This document shows positions 39,427-49,800 of a DNA stretch of 64,000 nt, one piece after another. Position 1 is the first letter of the stretch. Each line of letters opens with the position of its first letter. Location: positions 236,731 through 300,730 of the forward strand of contig NZ_JAJAEL010000037.1 in assembly GCF_020447205.1 (NCBI RefSeq). Reading direction: 5' to 3'. This stretch comes from Thalassolituus alkanivorans (GTDB lineage: Bacteria; Pseudomonadota; Gammaproteobacteria; Pseudomonadales; Oceanobacteraceae). The notes below the pieces were generated by a model. That model was not told the DNA's origin. It worked only from the letters and a program-made list of their open reading frames with translations, and did not search any database. The translations under genes were made by a program, and so were the position numbers.

Positions 39427-39999
39427 ATGAAAATGTTGCGTATGACCGCTCAGGGAATTCTGACGGCCGGTGCACTGGTTTTACCGACTCTGGTACAGGC
39501 AGGTGGTTCACTGGATATCAGTCTGGCCGATGATGTCGCCCGTGTTGCTTACGATGCCACCCAGATGGGTTCCGGGCTGCACATTAATCTGGCTGCGCTG
39601 CATCATGAAGATGACGGTGATATGGTTTCTGCGGGATTGCACGTAGTGGATGTGCGCCCATCGACCAGTCACCTGTATATCGGTGTGGGCGCGAAAGTGA
39701 TTGCCTTTACCACCGACGATTTTGATGGCGCGGCTATGGGTGTTGGTGGCTTTTTCCGCTACAGCTTCCCGGCAGCTCCGGATGTCGGTCTGGCGGGTTA
39801 TGCCTATTACGCGCCGCCGGTTGTATCATTCGGTGATGCCGAAAACATGATCAACAGCGATATCCGTCTGCAGTTCAGTCTGCTGCCTACGGCACGAATC
39901 TATGGCGGCTATCGTTACAACAGCATCCGTATTGAAGATATTAATGACCGTTACAAACTGGGCGATGGTGCTCACTTCGGTCTGACCATCGACTTTTAA
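39427..39999 (+). CDS. YfaZ-family outer membrane protein
   Basis: A 190-aa exported protein: signal peptide ending VQA before GGSLDISL, then amphipathic strands and a C-terminal Phe (GLTIDF). The pattern DVRPSTSHLYIGVGAKVI, followed by GVGGFFRYSFP and YGGYRYNSIRIED, matches YfaZ-like barrel proteins of unknown function. ATG 39427 has GGGGA 6 bases upstream, better than the TTG four codons earlier. Confidence 0.82.
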   Translation: MKMLRMTAQGILTAGALVLPTLVQAGGSLDISLADDVARVAYDATQMGSGLHINLAALHHEDDGDMVSAGLHVVDVRPSTSHLYIGVGAKVIAFTTDDFDGAAMGVGGFFRYSFPAAPDVGLAGYAYYAPPVVSFGDAENMINSDIRLQFSLLPTARIYGGYRYNSIRIEDINDRYKLGDGAHFGLTIDF

Positions 40000-40024
40000 T
40001 CTCAATTTTCCGCCGGAGCAGGCT

Positions 40025-40504
40025 ATGTCGCAGTGGATTGGCTTCACCAATCAGAAACTCTATCAGTGCCGGTTGTTGCTGGAACAGCTGGCTGCTCAGC
40101 AGTCGGCTGCTCCAGCCTTGAAGCAGGCGCTGGAAGAGAGTGCGCTGTATCAGCTGCGCGATGCCTGGCTGTCTTACCTGGCCGAACTGGGTGATATGGT
40201 TGCTTATCGTCAGCCTGTCCGCTCTCTGGAATCACTGCTGCAGAATGCGCCGCTGACCACCGGCGAAATGCGCGAGCTGCAGCATCTGGCGGAGAATGGA
40301 TTTTCCTGGCTGGCACAGATGCTGGCAGCGGCAGATGCTCAGGGACGTCCGTCCGGAATGAATCAGCCAGCAGCGGCCGTACAGACGGTTGAGGCCCAGG
40401 GCCGGATTGCGTTGGTTGCCGCCCCGCACTCACCGGTTGCCGGTTGGCTGCAGGATCTGACCCGCCTGATTGAAGATCAGCGCGCCAACCGTCAGGAAAG
40501 CTGA
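40025..40504 (+). CDS. DUF6586-like helical protein
   Basis: A 159-aa cytoplasmic, mostly helical protein starting WIGFTNQKLYQCRLLLEQL, resembling the DUF6586 family that occurs near lexA and sulA in pseudomonads (from memory). No catalytic motif is visible. It follows the YfaZ gene after 25 bases with GGAG upstream. Confidence 0.72.
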   Translation: MSQWIGFTNQKLYQCRLLLEQLAAQQSAAPALKQALEESALYQLRDAWLSYLAELGDMVAYRQPVRSLESLLQNAPLTTGEMRELQHLAENGFSWLAQMLAAADAQGRPSGMNQPAAAVQTVEAQGRIALVAAPHSPVAGWLQDLTRLIEDQRANRQES

Positions 40505-40625
40505 CTCCTCGCTGAGCATATTTATGCAGAACCGTTTACTTTTTATTACTAACGGTTCTGTGTGTCGTTCAAGCTATTGAAAACATCCTGTGATACACTC
40601 CCGCGCCCAGTTTTGAGAGGCGGTT

Positions 40626-40877
40626 ATGGCGCGCTTTTTTGAAATCGTAGAACTTTCCAATGGTGATATCGCCCTGCGTCGTGCCGACGATCAGGACAGC
40701 GATGCACTGGTGTGTATTCATTTTTCCGAAGATGCCAAGGCCAGCCTGCAGGCGCATCATATGGATGTTGCGCGGGTAATGCTGGAAGCCGGTGTACGTA
40801 AAGTCGGCGAGCTTTCCGGTATGGAAGTTGAGCGCGAAGACTTCGACACCCCTGAGTATCAGCAACGACTGCACTGA
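40626..40877 (+). CDS. Conserved small protein near lexA
   Basis: An 83-aa acidic cytoplasmic protein (MARFFEIVELSNGDIALRR start). The beta-rich start and helix SEDAKASLQAHHMDVARVMLEAG look like a compact domain. A small gene at this position beside sulA-lexA is also found in pseudomonads as I recall. Function unknown; GAGAGG precedes the ATG by 6 bases. Confidence 0.75.
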   Translation: MARFFEIVELSNGDIALRRADDQDSDALVCIHFSEDAKASLQAHHMDVARVMLEAGVRKVGELSGMEVEREDFDTPEYQQRLH

Positions 40878-40932
40878 GCTGTGCTGTAGTGAATTGCTAC
40901 AGTCTGTACGTGTGAAGCTGTGCTGAAAACAT

Positions 40933-40966
40933 AAAAAAGCCCTGATCAAGATCAGGGCTTTTTTTG
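40933..40966. terminator. Bidirectional Rho-independent terminator
   Basis: AAGCCCTGATC (40937-40947) / GATCAGGGCTT (40950-40960), perfect 11-bp stem with AA loop, A-run before and T-run after. It separates the 83-aa gene (+) from the converging sulA (-). Confidence 0.95.
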
Positions 40967-40986
40967 TGTTCGTCGTTTTCTGCGCC

Positions 40987-41433
40987 TCAGGGGCGGCGCT
41001 GAATCAGCACCACATGGCTGCCGCTCTGGTCGGCCTGCTGGCGGATGATCTGCCGTTCGTGGTTGCTCAGCTCGCCTTGCCATTCAACAATCATATGGCT
41101 GTTGCCGGCGGCGAGAACTTTGCTGCACAGGGCCAGCTGGGTGTCATTGCACAGGTCGAGATGAATCACCGGCGAATGCTGCAGGCCCATGCTTTCCAGC
41201 CAGCTTTTATTCATCGGACGGTGTGGACTTAGCCACATCAGCCAGCGCTTATGCGCATTGCACTGTGCCAGCATCGGCAGCAAATGCATGGGCTGAATCG
41301 CACCACCTTCGCTGACGATGACTTCGGTCAGGCTGCCGCGCAGCGCACTGGCGCTGACTCTGGTCATTCTGCCTGGTTGCTGGCTGCTGAGAGATAAGCC
41401 GGCTTCTTCCATTCCGAGTAATAACTGACGCAT
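40987..41433 (-). CDS. sulA: SulA-like SOS cell-division inhibitor
   Basis: A 148-aa protein with the RecA-like fold of SulA: SEGGAIQPMHLLPMLAQCNAHKRWLMWLSPHRPMNKSWLESMGL is the most conserved part. It would block FtsZ assembly during DNA damage. It lies 32 bases after lexA on the same strand, as in pseudomonads, so it is probably induced from the lexA SOS promoter. ATG 41433 has GGGGTG 6 bases upstream; GTG 41442 is an alternative. Confidence 0.8.
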   Translation of the reverse strand: MRQLLLGMEEAGLSLSSQQPGRMTRVSASALRGSLTEVIVSEGGAIQPMHLLPMLAQCNAHKRWLMWLSPHRPMNKSWLESMGLQHSPVIHLDLCNDTQLALCSKVLAAGNSHMIVEWQGELSNHERQIIRQQADQSGSHVVLIQRRP

Positions 41434-41465
41434 AACAATCACCCCGAACCTGTGAACAGTTGCTG

Positions 41466-42065
41466 TTAGCTGCGGCGTACAACGCCGACGTATAAACCTT
41501 CAACGGCAAATTCCGTTTCCCGCAGATCAACTTCAATGGGCTTAAAGTCGTCATTTTCCGGGTGCAGAATCACCTGATTACGCTTCTTCTCGTAGCGCTT
41601 GACCGTTACTTCGTTATCGACGCGGGCAACGATGATTTCGCCATTACGGGCGGTTTCAGCTTTGTGCACGGCAATGTAGTCGCCGTCGAGAATACCGATG
41701 TTCTTCATGCTGTCGCCATGAACTTCCAGCAGGAAGTCGGCAGAAGGGCGGAAGAAGCTGGGTGGAATCTCGCAGTAATCGGCGATGTGTTCCTGAGCCA
41801 GGATGGGCTCACCGGCGGCTACACGGCCAACGATCGGCAGACCCGGGTTCTGCTCTTCAACAATGCGCAGGCCGCGGGAAGCACCGGGCATAATTTCAAT
41901 CGCACCTTTACGTGCCAGCGCCTTCAAGTGTTCCTCTGCGGCGTTAGGCGATTTAAAGCCCAGCTCGGCAGCGATTTCGGCGCGGGTGGGCGGAAACCCT
42001 GTTTCTTCCAGTGAGGAGCGGATGAAATCCAGAACCTGCTGTTGTCGTGCCGTGAGCTTGATCAT
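41466..42065 (-). CDS. lexA: SOS repressor LexA
   Basis: A 199-aa repressor with N-terminal winged helix ([24 protein letters not shown]) and S24 self-cleavage domain. The cleavage bond is Ala84-Gly85 in RVAAGEP, with catalytic Ser119 (HGDSMKN) and Lys156 (EVTVKRY), as in E. coli. Two LexA boxes precede it, giving autoregulation. Confidence 0.98.
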   Translation of the reverse strand: MIKLTARQQQVLDFIRSSLEETGFPPTRAEIAAELGFKSPNAAEEHLKALARKGAIEIMPGASRGLRIVEEQNPGLPIVGRVAAGEPILAQEHIADYCEIPPSFFRPSADFLLEVHGDSMKNIGILDGDYIAVHKAETARNGEIIVARVDNEVTVKRYEKKRNQVILHPENDDFKPIEVDLRETEFAVEGLYVGVVRRS

Positions 42066-42079
42066 GATGCTTATCCAGT

Positions 42080-42095
42080 CTGTTGATCCATACAG
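42080..42095. promoter_or_regulatory. LexA box 1
   Basis: CTGT-N8-ACAG (CTGTTGATCCATACAG), a perfect match to the SOS consensus, 15 bases before the lexA start. Confidence 0.93.
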
Positions 42096-42099
42096 TATG

Positions 42100-42115
42100 G
42101 TGTAAATGTATACAG
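42100..42115. promoter_or_regulatory. LexA box 2
   Basis: GTGTAAATGTATACAG: one mismatch to CTGT-N8-ACAG. Its centre is 20 bases from box 1, about two helical turns, so two LexA dimers would bind one face. Confidence 0.8.
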
Positions 42116-42248
42116 TATTTTATCCAGTGTAAACCCCTGTTATCAGAGGTCTGTGGATTGCGGTGTATTCACCGCCGTTGTACTGACCCGGATAATGGAA
42201 TGAGGCTTTTAGCCTTTGGCCGTATATGGGGTTGCCTAAATCTCGTTT

Positions 42249-42262
42249 TAAACGTATGTTTG
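42249..42262. promoter_or_regulatory. Candidate PsrA operator
   Basis: TAAACGTATGTTTG, followed by AAAC, matches the G/CAAAC-N2-4-GTTTG/C pattern of PsrA apart from the first base (from memory). It lies 70 bases before psrA and fits autorepression released by long-chain fatty acyl signals. Confidence 0.55.
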
Positions 42263-42331
42263 AAACAGTTGTTTTGTACTGTCGGCGATGGCAATAAAGC
42301 CGCGACAGCGTGATAGGGCAGATGCAGGGTT

Positions 42332-42976
42332 ATGGCACAGAAAGATACGGTAAAAAGTATCCTGAATGCGGCAGAGGAGTTGTTTTCGGAGCGTGGCTTT
42401 GCCGAGACCTCATTGCGGAATATCACCACCAAGGCCGGAGTGAATCTGGCGGCGGTGAATTATCATTTTGGCTCTAAGAAGGCGTTGATTCAGGCGGTAT
42501 TTGCCCGTTTCCTGACGCCATTCTGTGAAGATCTGGAACGTGAGCTGGATGCCGTACAGGCACGTCTGGATGGCAAGGTACCGGAATTACCGGGCATCTT
42601 AATGCTGCTGTCGCAGACGGCGCTGCGTGCCGGACATGACAGCCCGCGCCGTCTGGGTATCTTTATGCGTCTGCTGGGGCTGGCTTATACCCAGGGGCAG
42701 GGGCATTTACGCCGTTTTCTGCAGAAAGAATATGGCCCGGTGTTTAAAGCCTTTATGCGTCTGGTGACGGCTGCGACTCCTGAACTTTCCGATGAAGACC
42801 GTTTCTGGCGTATCCACTTTATGCTGGGGGCGACGGTGTTTACATTGTCGGGGGCTGATTCACTGACGGCGATGGCGGAACACGATCTGGGCAAGGGGTC
42901 GGATATTGCGCAGGTTGTTGATAAATTGATACCTTTCCTCGCATCCGGTCTTAACGCTCCGCATCAGGCTGGTTGA
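42332..42976 (+). CDS. psrA: TetR-family regulator PsrA
   Basis: A 214-aa TetR protein with helix-turn-helix TSLRNITTKAGVNLAAVNYHFGSKKALIQAV and a C-terminal domain of the FadR/PsrA type (HDSPRRLGIFMRLLGLAYTQGQGHLRRFLQ). Its place between lexA and nagZ is that of Pseudomonas psrA, which responds to long-chain fatty acids and controls beta-oxidation and rpoS. The matching operator upstream supports the call. Confidence 0.82.
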   Translation: MAQKDTVKSILNAAEELFSERGFAETSLRNITTKAGVNLAAVNYHFGSKKALIQAVFARFLTPFCEDLERELDAVQARLDGKVPELPGILMLLSQTALRAGHDSPRRLGIFMRLLGLAYTQGQGHLRRFLQKEYGPVFKAFMRLVTAATPELSDEDRFWRIHFMLGATVFTLSGADSLTAMAEHDLGKGSDIAQVVDKLIPFLASGLNAPHQAG

Positions 42977-43024
42977 GCGGAGCCGGGCTTTCCGTTTTTC
43001 GCTTTTTACCAACAGGCCTTTGCT

Positions 43025-43567
43025 ATGGCGCCCACGGCTGCGCAATCTGCGTTACCGCAAACATTAATAGAAGTTTCCATTGCTGATCAGGTACTGCGCG
43101 TGTCCAGCGCCGGTATCTGCCACCTGTATCCGGTTTCCACGGCGCTTAATGGTGCCGGTGAACAGGAACATTCCGGTTGTACCCCCCGTGGCTGGCACCG
43201 TGTCCGTGCGGCTATTGGTGCCGGTTTGCCATTGAACACCGTATTTGTTGGCCGGCGCCCGACCGGTGAAATTTATTCGCCTGAACTGGCGCTACAGCAA
43301 CCACAACGCGACTGGATTTTAACCCGCATTCTGTGGCTGCAGGGACTGGAAGTCGGCGTCAACCGTATGGGCAATGTCGATTCCATGCGCCGTTATATTT
43401 ATATCCATGGCACACCGGACTCTGAACCTATGGGCCAGCCACTGTCTCATGGCTGTATCCGTATGCGTAACAGCGATATTGCTGAATTATTTGAACTGGT
43501 CAGTGCCGGTACGCCGGTGTGGATTCAGCCGCACAGTTTTTCGAGGATTCCATGCCGCAATCTGTAA
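43025..43567 (+). CDS. L,D-transpeptidase (YkuD) family protein without signal peptide
   Basis: A 180-aa YkuD-domain protein. The catalytic motif is HGTPDSEPMGQPLSHGCIRM, with active Cys within SHGC. The N-terminus MAPTAAQSALPQT has no hydrophobic export signal, unlike periplasmic cross-linking enzymes of this family, so it may act in the cytoplasm on recycled muropeptides. nagZ, a cytoplasmic peptidoglycan-recycling enzyme, starts within its last 16 bases, supporting that idea. Confidence 0.85.
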   Translation: MAPTAAQSALPQTLIEVSIADQVLRVSSAGICHLYPVSTALNGAGEQEHSGCTPRGWHRVRAAIGAGLPLNTVFVGRRPTGEIYSPELALQQPQRDWILTRILWLQGLEVGVNRMGNVDSMRRYIYIHGTPDSEPMGQPLSHGCIRMRNSDIAELFELVSAGTPVWIQPHSFSRIPCRNL

Positions 43568-44601
43568 CACAGAATTTAAACCAGTGTATCGGTGTGGTTG
43601 CCGATATTGACGGTACAGAATTAACCGCTGCCGACCGGGAATTTTTATTACAGCCGGAAATCTGCGGGTTAATTTTTTTCGCGCGTAATTATCAGTCGCC
43701 GCAGCAGTTAAAGGCGCTGACCAGCGATATTCTCAGCCTGCGTCCGGATTTATTACTGTGCGTGGATCAGGAAGGCGGTCGCGTACAGCGTTTCCGCGAA
43801 GGCTTTACCCGTCTGCCGCCGATGCTGGCGCTGGAAAAAGAATATCAGCACAACAGCACAAAAGCGCTGACCCTGGCCCATGAACTGGGCTGGCTGATGG
43901 CCGCCGAGCTGCGTCAGCAGGGAGTGCATCTGAGCTTTGCGCCGGTGCTGGATATTGAAACCGATGTGTCGCAGGTGATTGGCGACCGTGCCTTTGGTCA
44001 TGATGCAGATACCGTTATTGCGCTGGCTTCTGCTTTTGTACGTGGTATGAATGAGGCCGGCATGCTGGCGGTAGGTAAGCATTTTCCCGGTCACGGTGCC
44101 ATTGCCGCAGACTCGCATCTGGCGCTGCCGGTGGACACTCGTTCGCGCATTGAACTGAATAACGATATCGAGCCTTTTCATGCGCTGATGTCGATGGGGC
44201 TGTTAAGCGGTATTATGCCCGCCCACGTGATTTATCCGGCGGTCGACAGTGACAATACCGCCGGTTTTTCTGCGCACTGGCTGCAGAATATTCTGCGCAC
44301 CGAGCTGCAGTTTAATGGTGTGATTTTCAGTGATGATTTATCCATGGCCGGTGCGGCCAGTGTTGGCAGTTACGCCGAACGTGCCGGCTGTGCCATGCGT
44401 GCCGGTGCCAATGCGCTGTTGGTGTGTAATGACCGTTCGGCCGCGCAGCAAGTCATCCTTGCTGTACGTGAGCAATTGCAACAGCCGGGCTGGCAGACGC
44501 TGAGCCTTACCGGGTTGCAGGGAGCGGCAGACGATATGTCGGAAAACATGCTGGCCGAACGCCGCTCTGCGATCTTACCGCAGCTGGAAAAGCTGCGCTG
44601 A
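43552..44601 (+). CDS. nagZ: Beta-N-acetylhexosaminidase NagZ
   Basis: Cytoplasmic GH3 enzyme that releases GlcNAc from 1,6-anhydro muropeptides during cell-wall recycling. 349 aa; LLCVDQEGGRVQRF, the GKHFPGHG-AIAADSHLALP loop with its catalytic His, and the nucleophile in FSDDLSM are all present. ATG 43552 starts the conserved region with an AGGA site; it overlaps the transpeptidase gene by 16 bases. Confidence 0.97.
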   Translation: MPQSVTQNLNQCIGVVADIDGTELTAADREFLLQPEICGLIFFARNYQSPQQLKALTSDILSLRPDLLLCVDQEGGRVQRFREGFTRLPPMLALEKEYQHNSTKALTLAHELGWLMAAELRQQGVHLSFAPVLDIETDVSQVIGDRAFGHDADTVIALASAFVRGMNEAGMLAVGKHFPGHGAIAADSHLALPVDTRSRIELNNDIEPFHALMSMGLLSGIMPAHVIYPAVDSDNTAGFSAHWLQNILRTELQFNGVIFSDDLSMAGAASVGSYAERAGCAMRAGANALLVCNDRSAAQQVILAVREQLQQPGWQTLSLTGLQGAADDMSENMLAERRSAILPQLEKLR

Positions 44602-44637
44602 ATACTGAATAACGGTGCCTTTAAAAACGCCGTCTGA

Positions 44638-45399
<762 letters not shown>

Positions 45400-45430
45400 G
45401 ACGTCATTTTTTGCTGAAACTGACAAATAA

Positions 45431-45459
45431 AAAAGCCCGGAATTTCCGGGCTTTTTTTA
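45431..45459. terminator. Bidirectional Rho-independent terminator
   Basis: GCCCGGA (45435-45441) / TCCGGGC (45445-45451) with 3-base loop, flanked by A- and T-runs. It ends the psrA-side genes (+) and the mfd-csiV-reductase operon (-). Confidence 0.93.
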
Positions 45460-45485
45460 TTTGGTATTTCTTATATCAGTGGGCC

Positions 45486-46019
45486 TCAACCGATACGGTA
45501 ATGACTCTGCACAAAACCATTAGCGTAGCTTTTATTGGCAAGCAGGGTCAGCAGAGTATCGCAGTTCAGTTCGCCGAATAACGGAATCCCACGGCCCAGC
45601 AGCAGCGGAATGCGGGTCACGATCAGCTCGTTGAGCAATCCGGTGCGCAGAAACGACTGAATCAGGCGGCCGCCATCAATATAAAGTGAGTCTTCGCCTT
45701 CGCGCTGCAGGCGTTCGGTTAAGGTCAGTGGTGATTCGGCACTTAATTCTGCTTTATCCCGGTGTGTTTCCGGCAGGGCTTTAAGCGATTGGCTGAGCAC
45801 AATCACGCGTGTGCCCTCATAGGGCCATTCACCAAAGGTGAGGACTTTTTCGAACGTATTGCGACCCATCACCAGGCAGCTGGTGCCGGCCATAAATTGC
45901 GCATAGCCGAAATCTTCTTCTGCGATGGTAAAGGCCGGATTTTCCAGCCAGTCGAGTGCACCATCCGGCCGGGCAATAAAACCATCCAGGCTGCAGGCGA
46001 TAAAGGAGCGGATTTTCAT
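45486..46019 (-). CDS. DHFR/RibD C-terminal-domain reductase
   Basis: A 177-aa dihydrofolate-reductase-fold protein (RibD_C family): KIRSFIACSLDGFIARPDGALDWL start, MGRNTFEKVL, the LYIDGGRLIQSFLRTGLLNELIV motif and PLFGEL. It probably reduces a pterin- or flavin-related substrate with NADPH, not identified. ATG 46019 follows the csiV stop by 8 bases; a TTG at 46049 would overlap csiV. Confidence 0.88.
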   Translation of the reverse strand: MKIRSFIACSLDGFIARPDGALDWLENPAFTIAEEDFGYAQFMAGTSCLVMGRNTFEKVLTFGEWPYEGTRVIVLSQSLKALPETHRDKAELSAESPLTLTERLQREGEDSLYIDGGRLIQSFLRTGLLNELIVTRIPLLLGRGIPLFGELNCDTLLTLLANKSYANGFVQSHYRIG

Positions 46020-46026
46020 GGTCGGC

Positions 46027-46839
46027 TTAAAGGTCTTCGGCACGTTCAACGGGAATAATTTTCAGCACAATGCCGAGCATCGGGTGATCAATGTAGTGCA
46101 GCTCGTTACTGCGCATACGGCGGCTCTGTTGTACCCGTGCGGCGCGGATTGGGGCTGGTAAATCAACCGCCATGGACGCTTCCATATCTGTCTGGGCCAG
46201 CAGGTCGCTGCGGTAATCGGCGCGGTTGTCGCTGGCGGGTAAGGTCAGCGCACTCAGTTCGGCCGGTTCGTGGATTTCGTATTGCTGTACCTGTAAGTCG
46301 GTATTGATATGCAGATAACGGCTGCGGTGCAGTTCAAAGTTGCCGGTCAGCTGAATATCCAGTTTGTCCTGCAGGCGCACATTCAGATTGTGGCGGATCG
46401 CCTGGCCTTCTTCCTGAATGGGTTCCACCCAGGCCTGATGCCAGATCACTTTCATATCACTGCGCTTATTAATGCGTTCGGCTTCATTGGCCATTTTCAG
46501 TTCTGCCAATGGCTGCAAAGGGGCAGGCCATTCCGCTTTCGGGATACGGGCAAAACCAAAGCCTGCAAATAATGCATTATGCAGTTGCTGGTAGCGTGCC
46601 GGACTCAGCCACCAGGCGTAGTCGGGTGTGGTATCCGCTTCGGTCTGCAAACTGCCTGATTCATTGTCCTCGCTGGCGCTGGTTTCCAGCACTTCAGGCC
46701 AGAGTTCCTGATCAATCAGGCTTTCGTCTTCATAAGCGACCAGGATCATTTCCACCCGATACCAGGGCGCGGCACTGGCCGATAAGGGCAGGGCAACAGA
46801 GCACAGAAGCAGAAAGGCACGGCAAAACAGCTGGCTCAC
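46027..46839 (-). CDS. CsiV-like periplasmic protein
   Basis: A 270-aa exported protein with signal peptide ending ASA before APWYRVEMILVAYED, the start typical of CsiV (PF10972), a peptidoglycan-binding protein of gammaproteobacteria. The family end motif RRMRSNELHYIDHPMLGIVLKIIPV is complete. Its start overlaps the mfd stop by ATGA; the mfd-csiV link is common. Confidence 0.88.
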   Translation of the reverse strand: MSQLFCRAFLLLCSVALPLSASAAPWYRVEMILVAYEDESLIDQELWPEVLETSASEDNESGSLQTEADTTPDYAWWLSPARYQQLHNALFAGFGFARIPKAEWPAPLQPLAELKMANEAERINKRSDMKVIWHQAWVEPIQEEGQAIRHNLNVRLQDKLDIQLTGNFELHRSRYLHINTDLQVQQYEIHEPAELSALTLPASDNRADYRSDLLAQTDMEASMAVDLPAPIRAARVQQSRRMRSNELHYIDHPMLGIVLKIIPVERAEDL

Positions 46840-49800
46840 AGATTAGGGTCCTTTTGTAATTCGGTTAATACCTGATCGATCTGGTTAAAGCGCTGATCGA
46901 TACTGGTCATATTGAGGTTGAAACGCAAGGTATGACCACCTTCGAGTTTGAAGGTGCCGGATTTGCTTTGCACCAGTTTTACCAGTACGAAAGGGTTGAT
47001 ATTGGTTTCGGCGGCAAATTCAATGCGGCCACTTTGCTCGCCGGCATCCAGCTTGGCAATACCGAGGGGTGTCAGTTTCAGTTTTAATGAGGTCTGACGG
47101 AACAGGTTTTTGACGGCATCCGGCAACAGGCCGAAACGGTCGATCATTTCTACCTGCAGTTCTTTCAGCTCGTTGTCGTCGCGCGCGCTGGCAATGCGCT
47201 TGTACAGTGTCAGGCGACTGTTAACGTCGGGCAGATAATCCTGCGGAATCAGTGCCGGAATGTGCAGATTCACTTCGGCACCCTGATTCAGTGACAGATC
47301 AGCGGATGGGGTTTTACCGGATTTCATGGCTTTTACGGCCTGTTCCAGCATTTCCATATACAGGGTAAAACCGATGGTTTCGATCTGGCCGCTCTGTTCT
47401 TCACCGAGCAACTCGCCGGCGCCGCGGATTTCCAGATCGTGGGTGGCGAGCATAAAGCCGGCACCCAGATCCTGCGCGGCCGAAATGGCTTCGAGGCGTT
47501 TTTCGGCGTCTTTGGTCAGGGTTTTCGGCGGCGGAGTCAGCAGGTAAGCGTAGGCCTGATGGTGTGAGCGACCGACGCGGCCACGCAGCTGGTGCAGCTG
47601 GGCAAGACCGAATTTATCGGCGCGCTCAATAATAATGGTGTTGGCCGACGGTACGTCGATACCGGTTTCGATAATGGTGGTACACACCAGCACGTTAAAC
47701 CGTTTGTGATAAAAATCGCCCATCACCCGTTCCAGCTCACGTTCGGACATCTGGCCGTGTGCGACCACCACGCGCGCTTCGGGAATGGCTTCGCTTAATT
47801 CGCGGGCGGTTTTCTCGATGCTTTTAACTTCATTGTGCAGGTAATAGACCTGACCGCCGCGCAGAATTTCACGCAGAACCGCTTCTTTAATGGTCGGTTC
47901 GTCATGCTGGCGCACAAAGGTTTTGACGCTTAGGCGCTTGGCCGGCGGTGTGGCGATAATGGACAAATCGCGGATGCTGGCCATGGCCATATTTAACGTA
48001 CGCGGAATCGGCGTGGCGGTGAGGGTCAGAATATCCACTTCGGCACGCAGGGCTTTAATGCGCTCTTTCTGCTGCACACCAAAGCGGTGTTCTTCGTCGA
48101 TAATCAGCAGACCGAGGTGATCGAATTTCACATCTTTCTGCAGCAGTTTATGGGTGCCGACAACAATGTCGGTTTTGCCTTCGAGCATACGGTCGAGGGC
48201 GGCCTGGGTTTCTTTGGCGGAATTAAAACGTGACAGCACGTCGACCTTAACCGGCCACTCGGCAAAGCGGTCGGCAAAATTCTGATAATGCTGCTGCGCC
48301 AGCAGGGTGGTGGGCACTAACACGGCCACCTGTTTGCCGCTCTGCACTGCCATAAAGGCTGCGCGCATGGCGACTTCGGTTTTACCGAAACCAACGTCAC
48401 CACAGACCAGACGGTCCATGGGGCGTGGTGAGCACATATCGTTAATGACGGCATCGATGGCGGCCTGCTGATCCGGGGTTTCCTCAAACGGGAAACCGGC
48501 GGCAAAACGCTCGTACTCTTCATCCGGGCCGCTGAAAGCGAAGCCTTTACGCGCTTCACGGCGGGCATAAATATCCAGCAGTTCGGCGGCAGTATCGCGG
48601 ATTTTTTCGGCGGCTTTACGTTTCGCCTGCGCCCATTTATCGGTGCCGAGTTTATTCAGTGGTGCGGCACCCTGTTCGGCGCCACCGTAGCGGGCAATTA
48701 AATGCAGGGCAGAAACCGGCACGTACAGTTTGGCGTTACCGGCGTATTCCAGTACCAGAAATTCATTCACCTGACCGCCGGCTTCCAGTGTCTGTAAGCC
48801 CTGATAGCGACCAACGCCGTGATCGAGGTGCACCACCGGCGCGCCGGGTTGCAGCTCTGACAGATCGCGGATGACCAGTTCAGAATCGGTTTTCTGTTTA
48901 CTGCGGCGGCGGGTCTGGCGGATGCGCTGACCGAATAACTGATTTTCGGTAATGATGCTCAGCGTTTGCTGGCCGTCGCTGACGGTGACGCCATCATCAA
49001 GCGGGCCAACAATTAACCCCAGTGGCTCGCTGCCGGTAATAAAGTCAGTCCAGCCGTCTTGATCTTTCGGCCGCAGCTGAATGCGGCCGAGTAATTCTTT
49101 TAACGCTTCACGGCGACCGGCGGATTCGGCGCAGAACAGCACGCGCTGATCTTTGTTATCTGTCAGCCAGGTCTGCAGGCGCTGTAGCGGTTGCTCAAGG
49201 CGCGAATCAACGCTGATATCACTCAGCACCTGAGTATCGAAGTGCTGGCTGCCGGCGCGCTCCGGAGGTGCATCGGCCTGCCACTGAATACGCGGGAATT
49301 CGTTCAGGCCGGAAAATAACTGTTCGGCGGATAAAAACAACTGTGCCGGTGCCAGTACCGGACGCAGGCGGTCGTAGCGGCGGCTTTCGTAGCGCTGCTC
49401 GGCGTCTTTGCGGAACTGGTTGGCGGCCTGCTCCAGCCGGGCATCGTGAATCACCAGGGTTTTGCGCGGCAAATAGTCGAGAAAGCTGGCCAGATCTTCA
49501 CTGAAAAACAGCGGCAGATAATATTCGATACCGGCCGGCGCAATGCCCTGAGAAACGTCGGTGTACACCGGGCAGGCTTTCGGGTCGTGCTCAAAAAAAT
49601 CAAACCAGCGCGTTTTAAAGGTACGGATAGCACCGGTATTCAGCGGAAATTCACGCGCCGGCAGAATGCGGATGGACTCTACTTTATCCAGGGTGCGCTG
49701 GTTTTCCGGGTCGAAGGTACGCAGGGTTTCGATTTCGTCATCGAATAATTCGATACGGAAGGGTGTGTCCTGACCCATCGGAAAAATATCAATGATCGAA

